A stretch of 64,000 bases of DNA, from contig NC_045146.1 of assembly GCF_008831285.2 (NCBI RefSeq), forward strand, positions 13,819,149 through 13,883,148. The letters run 5' to 3'. The stretch comes from Nymphaea colorata. Its lineage: Eukaryota > Streptophyta > Magnoliopsida > Nymphaeales > Nymphaeaceae. The translations under genes and the position numbers were made by a program. Of this stretch, positions 23,908-35,318 are shown one piece after another; the first letter of the stretch is position 1; every line of letters begins with the position of its first letter. The notes below the pieces were generated by a model that did not search any database, was not told the origin of the DNA, and saw only the letters and a program-made list of their open reading frames with translations.

Positions 23908-23992
<85 letters not shown>
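23908..23992. repeat. (AT)n microsatellite at insertion edge
   Basis: About 85 bp of AT repeats with one TTT interruption. It ends exactly where collinearity with block 2 resumes. Confidence 0.95.
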
Positions 23993-24459
23993 AAAGGTAC
24001 AAGGGTGACTCTCCACCACTAAACCTTATAAGGTCAACGGAAAGCAATAAAATGGTTGGATTGAGACTTAGGCTAATGTCTTCAACTTGTCCACCACAGC
24101 TTTCCTCTTATATCAACTATTCCGACGCAATTTTTCGTTTTTGTTCCTGAAGCCTGCAACTAAAAGTCTAAAAGTAACATGCCAGTTCATGGCCAGTCGC
24201 AAACAAACGAATGATTCGGAAGGCAAAGTGGTGCACATCGGCATTCATTTGCAGAAGCAACAATCGAGAATTCAGATAATGTTGCATGGGCAAGAACAGC
24301 ACTCAGAAGATCCATACTTGTTATTAAGAAAAAATAGCGACGTCAGAGCAAAGCTTAAAAGCTACAAAGGCCTATTAGATTAACACTACAATTATTTGCA
24401 AAGTTCTTATATATCTGTATGTATGTGTGTCTGATTCCAAAATTTTTCCTTTTCTCCAT

Positions 24460-26307
24460 TTACAGAGGAAGAGACGGGGATGAAGAAGGCTCGGGCTCCT
24501 CCATTGCCCTAGACGGTGAAGCCATGGGCATAACTTTTGCTTGAGAATTTTGTTGACGCGTATTAGCAAAGATGACCTTCCTATGAACAACGGTGAGCAG
24601 GATCAAGGCGAGGGTCATAAGCAGTGAAGCCATGGATATGACCCTTCTGATCGCATGAGCTAAGCCGGTGTGCACTTCCTGCGCATATTCAGCTGAGGAG
24701 AGAGCGAGCATTGTGACGGGGAAGACGTAAGCCCACCATGCAGAACTGAACCTCCTCATTGCCTTCACAAAAAGCGTCGGCCGGACTACCTGTGGAACAC
24801 GAACCGTAAAACGATCGAACGATCAGCGTGATGAATTATAAAGAAGGACTTCGGTCCGCAACATCTGCATGTGTTTATGTAGCTCTTGGGCAGCGATCGA
24901 TGTCCCTTCCTGCCCCAAGTTTTGAGCTCCCATGCGAACGTATGTGGTGATCGAGGACATGCTTCTGTTTGGTTTTTGTGCCCCGTCCCTGTCCCGGACA
25001 CGTCCGGCCCGGTCAGGGAAGGCCATGTCTTCAACTATACCTTCAAGTCCGGTTGTATGGCAGAGGGCTTTATAAGTGATTGGTAATCCATGTCAAATTC
25101 GCCTATTAAAACCCTAAATCTTTTAGGGTCAAGGAAAGCCTTTAGACCCTTTGGATCAAGGGCGGAAACATAAATTTTTTATAATAAGTGTTAAATTAAA
25201 GTTTTTAAATTTTGATTAAGGTCTAAATATGATTTTTAAAATTTTTTATATAAAACAAGTGAAATTTTTCAAAATTTACAAGTAATTTTTTTTTTAAAAA
25301 ATTGAGGTGAATCCAAGCCCATACTATCTAATTTGGTGTATATTTAGAGGTGCACACCTCTGCAATTCAATTCTATTAGACACTGACCTATGTATGTCAT
25401 GCTTGTGCATATAACATAACAAGCTTTCATGTGTAGTTTTAGTTCATGTGTATTAATGTGTGTGATTTGAAAGTAGCGAACTTACTAGCAACGTGAAGAG
25501 AAAGAGGGAGAGGAAGTACAGCATCTTGCAACCGGAGCCGAAGTGGCCGGAGACCGCTTCCCATGCAATGGACGCCACGCTAGGCGCAGCGATCGATAAA
25601 AAGGACGCCGGCCGTAGTTGCACCGGGACAGACCCGGTGCAAGGAAGGCGCTGATACAATGTGACAAACACCACAACATAATGTATGATGCCTATGGAGA
25701 ACAAGAACAAGCCGAGTTCGAGCCAGGCGAGCCGGGCGGCAGTCTGCGCGGCGACGAAGTTGCCGATGAGGGAGAGGTGGGTGGAAGGGTTGGCCACAGT
25801 GGAGAGGAAGCGCTTGCCCTTGGTGAACCACTGGCCGTAGATCTTCACCTCCAGCAGCAGTATAGGAATGGTGAAGGCACACCAGATGGTCCTCGAGATG
25901 GTTGAATTCAGGTAGCCCCAGTTGAAAATTTTGATCCCTTCCAAGCTGCTGCCTCTCCAACGGTCGTATCTGGAAGGGAGGACGCACTGGAGGAGCAAGA
26001 TAGCGGCAATCCAAGGGGCGAAGAGGTAGTTGACCCGCCACCGGTCGAGGAACTCGGCCTTGACGATGTGGAAGTAGAAGATGGACTTGAAGAGGTAGGC
26101 AAGGGTGGAGGAGGAGAGGACGGCTGCAGCCAGCAGCCAGAAGGACTTCTCGGCGATGGAGGTGAAGATGGGAGGCCATGGATCGGAGAAGGAGCCGGAG
26201 CTGAGTGTCCTCCATAGGACAGCTTGGCTCGCGAGGGCCATGGAGACGCGGAAAAGGTCTGCGTGGAACCGAGCCAAGAAAGGAGAGGACTGATCAGACC
26301 CAGCCAT
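24460..26307 (-). CDS. SLAH: SLAH anion channel gene C
   Basis: Exon 1 is 25,486-26,307 (274 codons, donor CTA|GTAAGT-like). The intron is 24,790-25,485 (696 bp). Exon 2 is 24,460-24,789 (acceptor CCACAG). The product has 383 residues, the usual SLAH1/SLAH4 length. Motifs: FLARFHADLF 10-19, NYLFAPWIAAILLLQ 93-107, KIYGQWFTKGKRFLS 155-169, ANPSTHLS 172-179, TLYQRLP 216-222, LRPASFLS 231-238. VVRPTLFVKAMRRF at 275-288 leads into the last two helices (AWWAYVFPVTMLALSS). The start is at MAGSDQSS; the frame extends 14 codons further upstream across the TATA region, which I take as untranslated. The intron is longer than in its copy F because it holds transposon debris (25,156-25,325). The Ser/Pro-rich tail ends SPSLPL. 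It is expected in the plasma membrane as an anion channel or modulating subunit. Confidence 0.93.
25156..25325. mobile_element. Decayed hAT-like MITE in gene C intron
   Basis: AGGGCGGAAACATAAATTTT opens a T/A-rich body with TTAAATTAAAGTTTTTAAATTTTG, and it closes near GAGGTGAATCCAAGCCC. This is the body type of the common plant element also seen at 26,420 and 48,660. It is missing from the paralogous intron of gene F. Confidence 0.5.
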
Positions 26308-26335
26308 AGTGATAAGGAGGGAGGCTGCAGGTTTC

Positions 26336-26344
26336 CTTATATAG
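26336..26344 (-). promoter_or_regulatory. TATA box of gene C
   Basis: Minus-strand CTATATAAG, only 29-37 bp before the ATG. A start site about 30 bp downstream of the box would leave a leader of only a few bases. Confidence 0.6.
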
Positions 26345-26419
26345 AGCACGGAAAGAATGCTGACAATACCGAGAGAGAAGGAGAGAATTTTTAATTGGTT
26401 TATCGGACGGAGGAAGTTA

Positions 26420-26598
26420 GAAATTTGTTACGAGGAGGTTAAATTAAAGTTTTTAACTTTTAATACTAAGGAAATACTATATTTTCAAAATTTTTATATA
26501 AAACAAATAATTTTTTTTAAAATTTATATGTGATTTTTGTTAAAAAAGTTTTTTGTGGTGGGGCCAGGGCCCATGCACCCCCCTTGACTCCACCCCTG
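26420..26598. mobile_element. hAT-like MITE upstream of gene C
   Basis: A body with TTAAATTAAAGTTTTTAAC and TTTTATATAAAACAAATAA, ending TGACTCCACCCCTG (the hAT-type terminus). A related copy lies at the same place upstream of gene F (48,660-48,803), so it probably inserted before the block duplication. Confidence 0.55.
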
Positions 26599-26599
26599 G

Positions 26600-26806
26600 T
26601 TCTTTGTACTCGTAGTCGTTTCATCACTGTGAAGGACTCTTTAAATGGTTGCCAAGTCAAAACCAAGTTTCCTAAAGTCCAAGGGACACAGTGCTTATTT
26701 TTAGCACCATTTGTAGGACACCTACCAGCCACATCTCTCTTTTTCTCTCTTTTCTTATGTGTAGTAGGTTTCTTGTCTTAAATTTTGTTATGCATTCACA
26801 TTTTAT

Positions 26807-26850
<44 letters not shown>

Positions 26851-27690
26851 CCGGAGTGTCTAAATTTGATGCCCTCTATGTTGCATAAAAAATAAAGTTA
26901 TGATTTTGTAACTCATTTTGCATTTATGCAATGTGAATAATTGACGTCCTTTTTTTCGTATTATGCATATTTCTCTTTGAAAAGTGAATGGAAATGAGAG
27001 CACGTAGGGGCGGGCTCACACACACTGAAAATACTTCTTAAAATAGTTTTAGAACAATCACACTGTGCGATAAATCCACATTACCTTTTAATTAAAATTA
27101 AAAGAACAAAACCTTTCTTCCTTTCCTTCTCTAAAATTGGTTCCTTTTTTTTAAGGTTAGCTCCTTCATGAAATACAACTGCATGTATATGTATTTTCAG
27201 AAGGATCAATGCTCTAGAAAGATCGTTTAATCCCTTCAATCAGTTGAATAAGTTCTGCAAATGCATTTAAGAGAGGCATTTCAATGGCCAACCCCCTACA
27301 ACTTGAAACTTAGAAAAAGAAAAGAAAGGATGGAGATTGACACTGGTGTGACAATATGCTTGTAGAAAACTTTTTCATGCTCAGAACATTGCTCAACGTG
27401 GATTTTTTGGTCCTCTTTTTTCCACCTTTTATGGCCTCATATATACCTCATTCCAATTTCTGAGCGAATCTCTCCTTCTTTCTACTTCAAGCTAACCAAA
27501 AGTTCTGCGCGTTAATTTGTTGAATAAGTTGAAAGTTAATGTCTTTGAACGAAACGTTGTTTACACAACTTAATAGTCACTTTTGATTTTGTTCCTCTTT
27601 CGTGATGAAACACTCCCTAGAATCATAACCACTTTAACAGTCTCCTTCTATAGTAAACCACCAGAATAAATATCCCATCCCACCAACCTT
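26600..27690. other. Spacer upstream of gene C, no gene
   Basis: Contains a (CA)n(TA)n microsatellite (26,807-26,850). From about 26,870 it is collinear with 49,120-49,940. No supported gene. Confidence 0.6.
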
Positions 27691-27693
27691 GCA

Positions 27694-27730
27694 TTATATA
27701 TATATAAAGAGAGAGAGAGAGAGAGAGAGA
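27694..27730. repeat. (AT)n(AG)n microsatellite
   Basis: Short AT tract followed by about eleven AG repeats. Confidence 0.9.
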
Positions 27731-27880
27731 TATGTGGCTCGTAGGTGTAGTAGATGAACTCAGCGTTCTTTTATGTCAACTCGCATATAGGTAAGCCATG
27801 TTCATGCATATATGCGGAAACCGTGGTATTGATCGACTTAATTAGTACAAATATTATTTCACGATGTCTTCTAGTTCTAG

Positions 27881-28045
27881 AGTCTTCCTTGGTTCTTGTT
27901 CTGGAGCCGGTGGTGGGGATATGGTGCAAAAGCATTGCACGCATTCAGGATCCTGGCCGACTCCAAATCCATGTTCTTGTTCAAGCAGTCGGTCTGGATC
28001 ACCTTGGTGCTGACATTAATATCCAATGCCCTAGATTTGAGATGA
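27881..28045 (+). pseudogene. Exon-like fragment, hydrophobic C-terminus, unrecognised
   Basis: The frame reads FWSRWWGYGAKALHAFR, then a polar stretch (LADSKS), a hydrophobic run (VWITLVLTLISNALDLR) and a stop. It follows TTCTAG, a possible acceptor. The block 2 copy at about 50,540-50,714 keeps the frame with a 9-bp in-frame insertion and replacements such as S to L and T to I. I do not recognise the family. It could be the last exon of a lost membrane-protein gene. Confidence 0.35.
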
Positions 28046-28129
28046 TGCTGGAAAATTTCAAATGGTAGGACTGAATCTAGTAAAAATGTTACATTTTCAG
28101 AGCGGGGTTGAAGCCTGGTGAAAAACAAT

Positions 28130-29737
28130 ACACGTCAAACTCGAACTTTATTTTGAGCTTTCATACCATAATGCCCAAAAGAATTAATTACATTCACAAA
28201 ATTGAACTAGCAACCAGAATGTCTCGTAGTATGCCGCTAATCCAACAGCTATGCTACGCTCCTTGAGTCACAGGCCGCTCTTCTTAAAAGGAAAAAAAGA
28301 CAAAATTTGCTTTGTCAACTATATGATCAATTAAATGTGGCAAGAAATTAGTTTTAGTTGATTTGAAGTTTGTATGACGTCGATGCTCCTTCATTTTCTT
28401 TTGACTAGTGGAACACGTAAACTTCAAATTTTTACTATTCCAAAGACGACATATCTCTGCTGTACATTCTCCTCCTTGAAGATTTGTACATCATAAAAAG
28501 GAATTTAAAAGACGCTAATTTCTGCAGTTTGGGGCGGAAGTTTGGTCAGCAAATAGAATTTCAGAAAAGAAGGAAAAAAAAAAACAAGAAAAGAGTGAGT
28601 TTAATGTATTGAGAACAGAAGTCTTCACATTTAATTTCCATCATCAGATAGCAACTACTGCTATCAAATGTCAAACCCAGAAGCTAGGAAATCAAATTCT
28701 AACTTCACGCTAAGATTCAAAACCAAATCTTCGTCAATAGACTTCAATAAAATTTATACACGTTGCAACTTGACTTGTGGTCATCTATATCTTTAGTCGT
28801 CAAATTTAGGGCTTCATCCACCTGATCAATAAAGAATTCATGAATTTAACAAGATTTAAAGGTAAGCTACAGATCAAGATTAAGAGTATATAAAATAATA
28901 TGTGACTCTAGTTTTTCAGAATCACCCAATTATCTAAATAGAACCCTCCAATCTACCATGATGGACTCAACTGCTAAGAGAAATACAAGGAAAAAAACGT
29001 GACAGACATTTTTGTCATCTATTAATTCACACATTTTTCAAATTGTTTCCTTCTCAATTATCCATCTGTTTCAGATGAACAGACCTTGTTAGATGGTTAC
29101 ATGTCCATATAGCTAGAGTTATCATTCACTCACTTATATATGTATATATATAAAAAAAGAGATTAAAAGTGACGCGAATAATCAAAATATACAAATGCCT
29201 CAAGATTGAGAGAGACCAAAAGGATCAAGAAATCCAAACGTCATCTCTAAAGTGACGCTAATTTTTTGTTATTTGTTTGAGGCAATATATACTTTCATTC
29301 TTCAAGATCGTGGACACTTGCTTCCCCTTGTTAGAATGGAAGAAAGTCAGCAGAATCTAGTGTTTCATATGGACCACACTCGCCTGTTTTACAACATAAG
29401 AAACGTAATAAGAAAAAAATATTTCAAGTAAACGCACTGACGATTTCTCTTATAACATATATTTTTACCAAAAATGTTAAACCTACCTTATTATATGATA
29501 TTCTAAAAGTTTGAAAAATTCTACCTTCTTTTGTTTCTTTCTGGTCTGTTTTCTCTCCACTCCAGGTAATGCGCCACATTTTGGCCTTGCCCCGTCGTGT
29601 AAACCTTGACTTTTTGGGCAAACTTTCTCCGTCCCTCTGCATTTTCTTCTCCATTCTTTTCACCAAAGCTTTCATTTGCCATAGAAGGAGAAATTAACCT
29701 GCAGATGTAAGGTTGGTAGGTCATCATCAGTGTTCAA
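28130..29737. other. Spacer, no gene; SINE-like head on minus strand
   Basis: At 28,205-28,265 the minus strand reads GCATAGCTGTTGGATTAG followed by GGTTGCTAGTTC, a tRNA-like box pair. Its copy in block 2 is near 50,870. The rest is AT-rich and collinear with 50,800-52,330. Confidence 0.45.
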
Positions 29738-29882
29738 ATGAATCGCGCATCTTGGTCAGACTTTTTATGTTGGAATTACTTCACGGATGATGTAATTTCT
29801 GCTTACTGCAGTGAAAACGTCAAGACTGTGACTCTTTGTTTCAGTACTGTCGTAATGAGCTGCCGACTTTCTCTTCCAACAG

Positions 29883-30235
29883 AAGTTCTAGCCGATCGCC
29901 ATCAGTTTGATGATACAAATATAATTCGCCTTCTGCAGGTCCGGGTCAACCGTTTGTACATGTAATCTGGTTGAGAATTTGCTGTCTAAGTTATTCAGAC
30001 CCAATCAAAATGACTATGTGTCCTGCAAGATTCAGAACATACAAATCGACCTGATCTTAGTGTAGTTGTTTAACCAAAAAATTGGCCTTTTTCAGCCGAC
30101 AAAATTTGATGCATCTTCTGCAAATGATCTTGAGTAAGCACTCGTCAATTCCTGGTAATTGAAAAGTCAAGTCAGGTTGTGGAAATCCAATAGCAGATCT
30201 TTTTTTTTTCTAAAAAAAAAAATGCTGTGTTGTGG

Positions 30236-30323
<88 letters not shown>

Positions 30324-30906
30324 ATGAGTCAGTTGAGAATCTTTGTGACTTTGCTACCTTCTGTACATGGTTTGTTGGATGAAGAACTTCCTGAATCAAA
30401 TTGTCACCACAGATCAAGAAGCATTTCATTCAGGGGCTGAATTAGAATTTTTTCATGAGGAAGACCAAATTAAAGTTTCTAAATTTTGATAAGGGCAAAA
30501 AGTCTGGTGGTCAGCTTGTGAAAGTCTCGTGGTGAGTTTGATTCTCAAAAGCGTTATTACTCTGGACTATATATGGTGCATGTGCTACACTTTAGTGGAT
30601 GAGTGTGTCACTCCTCACGAAGGTAAAACACTTTTACCTCCTGACAATGCATTTAACTTGGAGGCTCACTTGTTCAGAATTTGGCCTTCTAGGACGCATT
30701 TCAGGCAATCACTTTCACGAGTTTATGCATGTATATGATGCATAGATTAGGCTCCACATCCAAACCCAAATGCAGGTGATTTAAAGCGAGGCAGGAGTTC
30801 AGTTGCAGATCCAGAACGCGGTCAGGCCCAGGTCCCTCGGCGTAGATCCTCTTCAACAACTAAGGGGCAGAGACGTACTTACAGCCCACCAGGATCGAGC
30901 TCATGA
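29883..30906 (+). pseudogene. Remnant exons of an unrecognised plus-strand gene (copy 1)
   Basis: Three segments look like exons. 29,883-29,938 (56 bp) runs from CTTCCAACAG to CTGCAG|GT and encodes VLADRHQFDDTNIIRLLQ. 30,096-30,133 (38 bp) runs from CTTTTTCAG to TTGA|GTAAGC and encodes PTKFDASSANDLE. Joined, they stay in frame. 30,775-30,906 encodes a basic Ser/Arg-rich C-terminus (VPRRRSSSTTKGQRR) ending in TGA, preceded by AAATGCAG. The third does not join the second in phase directly, so at least one exon is missing or unseen. I cannot name the protein. Confidence 0.45.
30241..30322. repeat. (AT)n(AG)n microsatellite
   Basis: AT tract 30,241-30,287 and AG tract 30,288-30,322. The block 2 counterpart (about 52,786) is a short CA tract, so this is block-specific. 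Confidence 0.95.
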
Positions 30907-33900
30907 GAGTTTTGATCCAGATTATTAATTTATTTTATTAATCATTTGATTATTCATTTTTGGATATTTGGTTCATTGTTATTCTGGATCCCTATATCTG
31001 ATCCGTATACGTGAACCTCTATTTAGAGAATTAGCCTGTCATTAGATAGTTGATGGTGAAATAAAATTGATTTTCTCTCTCCCTTCTAATTTCTCCTTCA
31101 TATATATAAAGTCAGACCACTTGAGTAAGAGAGAAAGACCAGACCTATTAAAATTAATTATTAATTTTTTTTGTTTGCAATCTAACCTTATGGATATGAT
31201 TTTAAAAATGATTTGGTGATAAACATATATTAAGTGAGTCATTTCTTAATTGAATAAGAATTTTTTAATAATAGAAAAAATGAACGGCTCTTATAACATC
31301 ATAATTTTGATAGTAGAAAGATCTTTTTTTTTTTTTACAAAAATACTTAAACTACAGCATGATTTATGTTAAATTAGTGTTTATAAACATCTTAGAAAGT
31401 TCATATTTTGTTTAAAAACGCTTTTTGATATGAATGTAAGAGGTATGGTTTATATATTATATATATATACATAAACTCTCTCATATGTATACGAATTGAA
31501 GGTGCGTTCTTCCATTCAAACACGTAAGGTTCTATACGCCATTACTTTTCGCAAGACAACCCATCTCTACGATCAGACATGTCACATGCCAATGTTGCTA
31601 GAATTTGTTCATGTACTGATTCGTGCGGCATTTGATTGTCACGTCATAAACTTTGAGGTGATGTGAGGTTTTGTGATTTTCACTTTAAGAATCGAACTCG
31701 ACAATCGATAATTTAACAGATATTTGTTTGAAAAACGCATATATTCGTCCCACCAAGAGTTAATTTTACAATTTTGAGATATATGGACCTCACATCAGTC
31801 GGATTTTTGTGCGTGTAATTTTGGGTAAGCGAGAGGATTACAGCCCACAGCTAGCGTGGTCTAAGGCTGTGTTGATGTCTCTCAAGAGACAATGCTCTCA
31901 TTTTAATACTGCACTCCATCTCATATATTGATATAATACTATAGTGCCTGCGAGAATCAAACTGATGACTTTAATTTTATTATTTTCGAATCTAAGCATA
32001 GATTTCATTTCAGGTGGTGTAGGTAGGTCGGCTCCACTTTAAACCGGTCCAACGAACTTAAATTTAGAGCAATATTCAAACGCGGCCTTATTTCTCAAAT
32101 AACAAGTACCAATGTAAACCTCCCCAAACATTGGCAAATGCAAGGGCTTGAATGCGCAGCTAGAATTAGCTACTCCCCACGTCCGGCACATAAATAAGAC
32201 GACAAAAAGTCACTGTTTGTTCAGCAAAAATATTTCCGATAAAAGCTGCCACCAGACCCGCTCTTGATCTTCATTTTGTTTATTCTACCAGCTCCGATGC
32301 CAATATAGACAACATTGCGGATCATGATCGGATCGCTTTTTTCTCTTTCTAACAAAAGTGAAATTGTCGCCATCTGTAGTAGAAGAAGTTGTTTTAATTC
32401 GTTTCAAGTCTAACGGGGTTTGGTAGGCGACGAGTCTCCACTTTGATTCCTTAAGAGGTAATTATCTATGCTGCAAACGAGAGACCACCAACATACAAGT
32501 TCGGGGGGAGGGCGATTTTGAGGAACCAGCTTCGGTCAGAGAAGAACAGACAGAAATGAAGGATGAGCGTCACTGCATCCCTTTCATTCTAAAGCACCAA
32601 AGTCCAAAATTTAGATGTGCATAAGCAGATTTTCCTTTCTATTCTTCCCCTTATTAAACAATTAACTCTACTTGAAGGTCCCTTTCTTGAGGAAGATGAC
32701 CCTGATCTTATTTTGAAAAATTTTGCTGGCAAAACCTAATATATTTGCAGAAGTCCTTATAGTCAGAGGCTTCTAGAGGGGAACATATTGGCACACAACC
32801 GGGCCACATTTCCTCTCTTTATTGCATTTGATTTTTTTGCTTTAAATAATCCTCATCGCCTTTTAAAAGCTGTGGTGCCATTAGACAATTGGTGTAATAC
32901 AACTGGAAGGTGTTATGCATAAGAGGTTGTGAATATAACGTGATTTTCTTTTTGATAAAATCTAGGGAGAGTTGCAATTGTGTGCTTCAAGATACAACCT
33001 TCCCTGGATAAGTTACAAAATGTACAAAATAAAAAAAAATGATGGTGATTATATATATATTCAAAATCTGGAAGATACTTCTTCCAACCAGCCTCCATAA
33101 CCACACCCACCTAGTGAAAAGGACTGGTAAAATGGCCCCCGCTACGCACCGGTTGCATCAGTGCTTGGGAAAGAGATTTACTTTCAAGAGGGTTGGTATA
33201 ATGGACGGAGCAAGAGCTAACAAGCAATTATTCTTTGTTAGAATCCTCATGGTATTAACTTTTTTGTTCTATAAAAAGAAGAAGACCTTCACATGCAAGT
33301 TGAAGCACAACAGGACTTTTCTACCGCACGATAGAAAACCTTCCTCAACTAAAAAAAGTAATGTAACTTCATCTTAGTGCAACCCTTCACCCAAATATAA
33401 TAGCACTAATTGAGATCAAACTCGTGATGCATCCTTCCCATGATTGATCTATCTCTTTCTCTGTAAATGTAAAATACCCTTCTCTTCCATTAAAATTTTA
33501 TTATTATTTATTAAAATCGAGGTGCAATATGGATAGAGGCTGGTTTATGCCAAATAGAGGCCGAGAGTCCATGACCACATTGTGGCTGGTGTGGGCAACT
33601 TTGTGGCTGCCCACACCAGCCTCAAAAAATTAATTTAATACATATGTATATGTTAATGTTTCAATATATTTGATTATTATATATATAAGTGTCCTAAAAA
33701 AATTAAATGTACTAATGAGTGTTCCACAAAAAAAAAAATCTAGCACCACTAGTGATTGAAAGCCGATATCTAATTCGGCCACACATGTTTCGCTTTCTAG
33801 CTTTTCGTTTTTTCAAATCGCATTGAATTCGCCTACTTGAAGACGCACACATATTTTGCCTTTCTACATTTCTTTAATCTAATTAAATAAGCCTAGTTGC

Positions 33901-35054
33901 TAAGACGGGAGGGTCTAAGTTTTAAACTATTTTTGTGGCAGTGGAACGTTTAGGCTTTTTAGCGAGGGAGAAAATGACGTGGTCGGGCTATATATGTCAC
34001 CTTGTCTCCACATTTCACTTTTTTTGTAGTGCAAATGTCTTAATAACAAGATACCAATCAACCAAAGACCGATAAAAAACTACATTGGTAGACTGAGCCA
34101 TCGATTTGCCAAGGCAATATCTTTATAAGTAACAAGATTACAATCAACAAGTGTCTCTTAATTGATAGATTCAGCCATGTATTTGCCAAGGCGCGAATAT
34201 ATTGCTTCCAATGAGCTGGTCTCGAATTTAATATAGTACGTGCATCCATAGGCTTAGAAATTAATATAAAAAGAATACAATTCCTACATTAAGCAAGATT
34301 AGTAATGCCATAATAGTGCAGATTTAACATTGCCTTACTAAAACTGTGTAAAATATTTCAAAATGCCCATGTTGGTTCCTTTGGCTTTACCAATTTGTAT
34401 GTCGGTAGAAATGCCATGTATCGGCAGGTTGTCAAGCCTTTTTTTTTTTCTTAAAAAATTTAAAGTCTGATATTATTTCCTAGGTTCTGCCTAATTGCAG
34501 AAAACAGTTTCCAGAGAAAATATTTTCTGACATTGTTTTTGGGGTAAGTTTGAGTAACTACCCCATGAGTCCCATGTTATGATCACTCATAAAGTCACAT
34601 TGTCAGTTCGATTTATTGTGAGTATTATTTTCCTGCACATAGGCGGTGCCTGAAATTTCTGATTAAGAGGTACTAAGAGCTTAAGTTTTAGAGTTTTAAG
34701 GGCACCCAACATATATAAATTGGCAAAATTCAAGACATTCCAATATATAAATGCATGAATTTTTATGGTATGGTATTAGCAATTACACGCACCAGTACCA
34801 GCCCCAGCCCAAAGTGGCTTCTACTCAATTAATGTAGGGAGAAGGAGAAAGACTTTGACCCTTCTTCGTGTGGTTTCTACTCAACCAAAGAACAATAATG
34901 ACCTCACAAATGGCCAACGGCGGACCACCAATCTTGGAATCAATTTACTTCTATTATGTTTTCCATCTCTTATGTTCTTCTAATCAACGAACTTTTGAAA
35001 GCTTTTAATTGTTCCGATTGAAAAACAATTCCAATTCTATTTGATGCTGTTCGG
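30907..35054. other. Long spacer, no supported gene
   Basis: Collinear with 53,600-58,150 with frequent indels. It contains short hairpins (33,584-33,622), a partial internal duplication near 34,040-34,200 and poly-T tracts. The longest open frames (33,039-33,377 and 34,058-34,249) are not conserved as frames in block 2. Confidence 0.55.
33584..33622. repeat. Perfect 14-bp stem hairpin
   Basis: GGCTGGTGTGGGCA and TGCCCACACCAGCC flank an 11-bp loop. It is absent from the block 2 counterpart near 56,170, so it may mark the end of a block-1-specific insertion. Confidence 0.75.
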
Positions 35055-35318
35055 TCAATTTTCTCTCTCTTTAAGAAATACATCCCACTGAAGCATATCA
35101 AATAGAAAACCACCAGCAACAATGGCATGAATTTCTTTGCTCGAGTCAAAATTAAGCATCCAGTGACCTTCTGCAAGTCGTTCGAGTTGTCCCCACTTTT
35201 TGCAGCATTCAAACGAGTAGTACAAAAGCATCTGCTCCACGATTCTTTCGTGCATGACCGGGCAGACCATGTGAGGCAGCGTCTCGCTTACGAATTCCTT
35301 CAAACACTTACCGTCCAT
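35055..35318 (-). other. 87-codon ORF, unrecognised, disrupted in its copy
   Basis: The frame reads KCLKEFVSETLPHM, then CCKKWGQLERLAEGH. The block 2 counterpart (58,145-58,350) keeps KELVSKTLPHM but has stops and frame breaks soon after. It is probably a decayed fragment; no family is assigned. Confidence 0.25.

Larger units (their letters stand above)
20342..23992. repeat. Block-1-specific insertion carrying array unit 4
   Basis: Block 2 has only about 190 bp of different sequence (46,514-46,702) at this point. The insertion holds a CT-rich stretch (20,590-20,855, TCTCTCCTCCACC repeated), array unit 4 (20,856-23,640: hairpin, subrepeats, orphan SLAH promoter, 3' flank), a SLAH-upstream-like AT-rich stretch (23,760-23,900) and a long AT microsatellite. 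The ORFs in the CT-rich stretch are low complexity and not credible. Confidence 0.75.

Noticed and set aside
24087-24383. 98-codon plus-strand ORF downstream of gene C
   Set aside because: The block 2 copy has a 28-bp deletion that breaks the frame. It lies in the SLAH 3' region and has no recognised domain.
27877-28128. Minus-strand ORF opposite the 27,881 exon-like fragment
   Set aside because: Frame broken in block 2; the plus-strand frame is the better kept of the two.
34058-34249. Minus-strand ORF with a partial copy at 56,422-56,652
   Set aside because: The shared part reflects an internal DNA duplication (ACCAATCAAC... repeated). Start and frame are not conserved.
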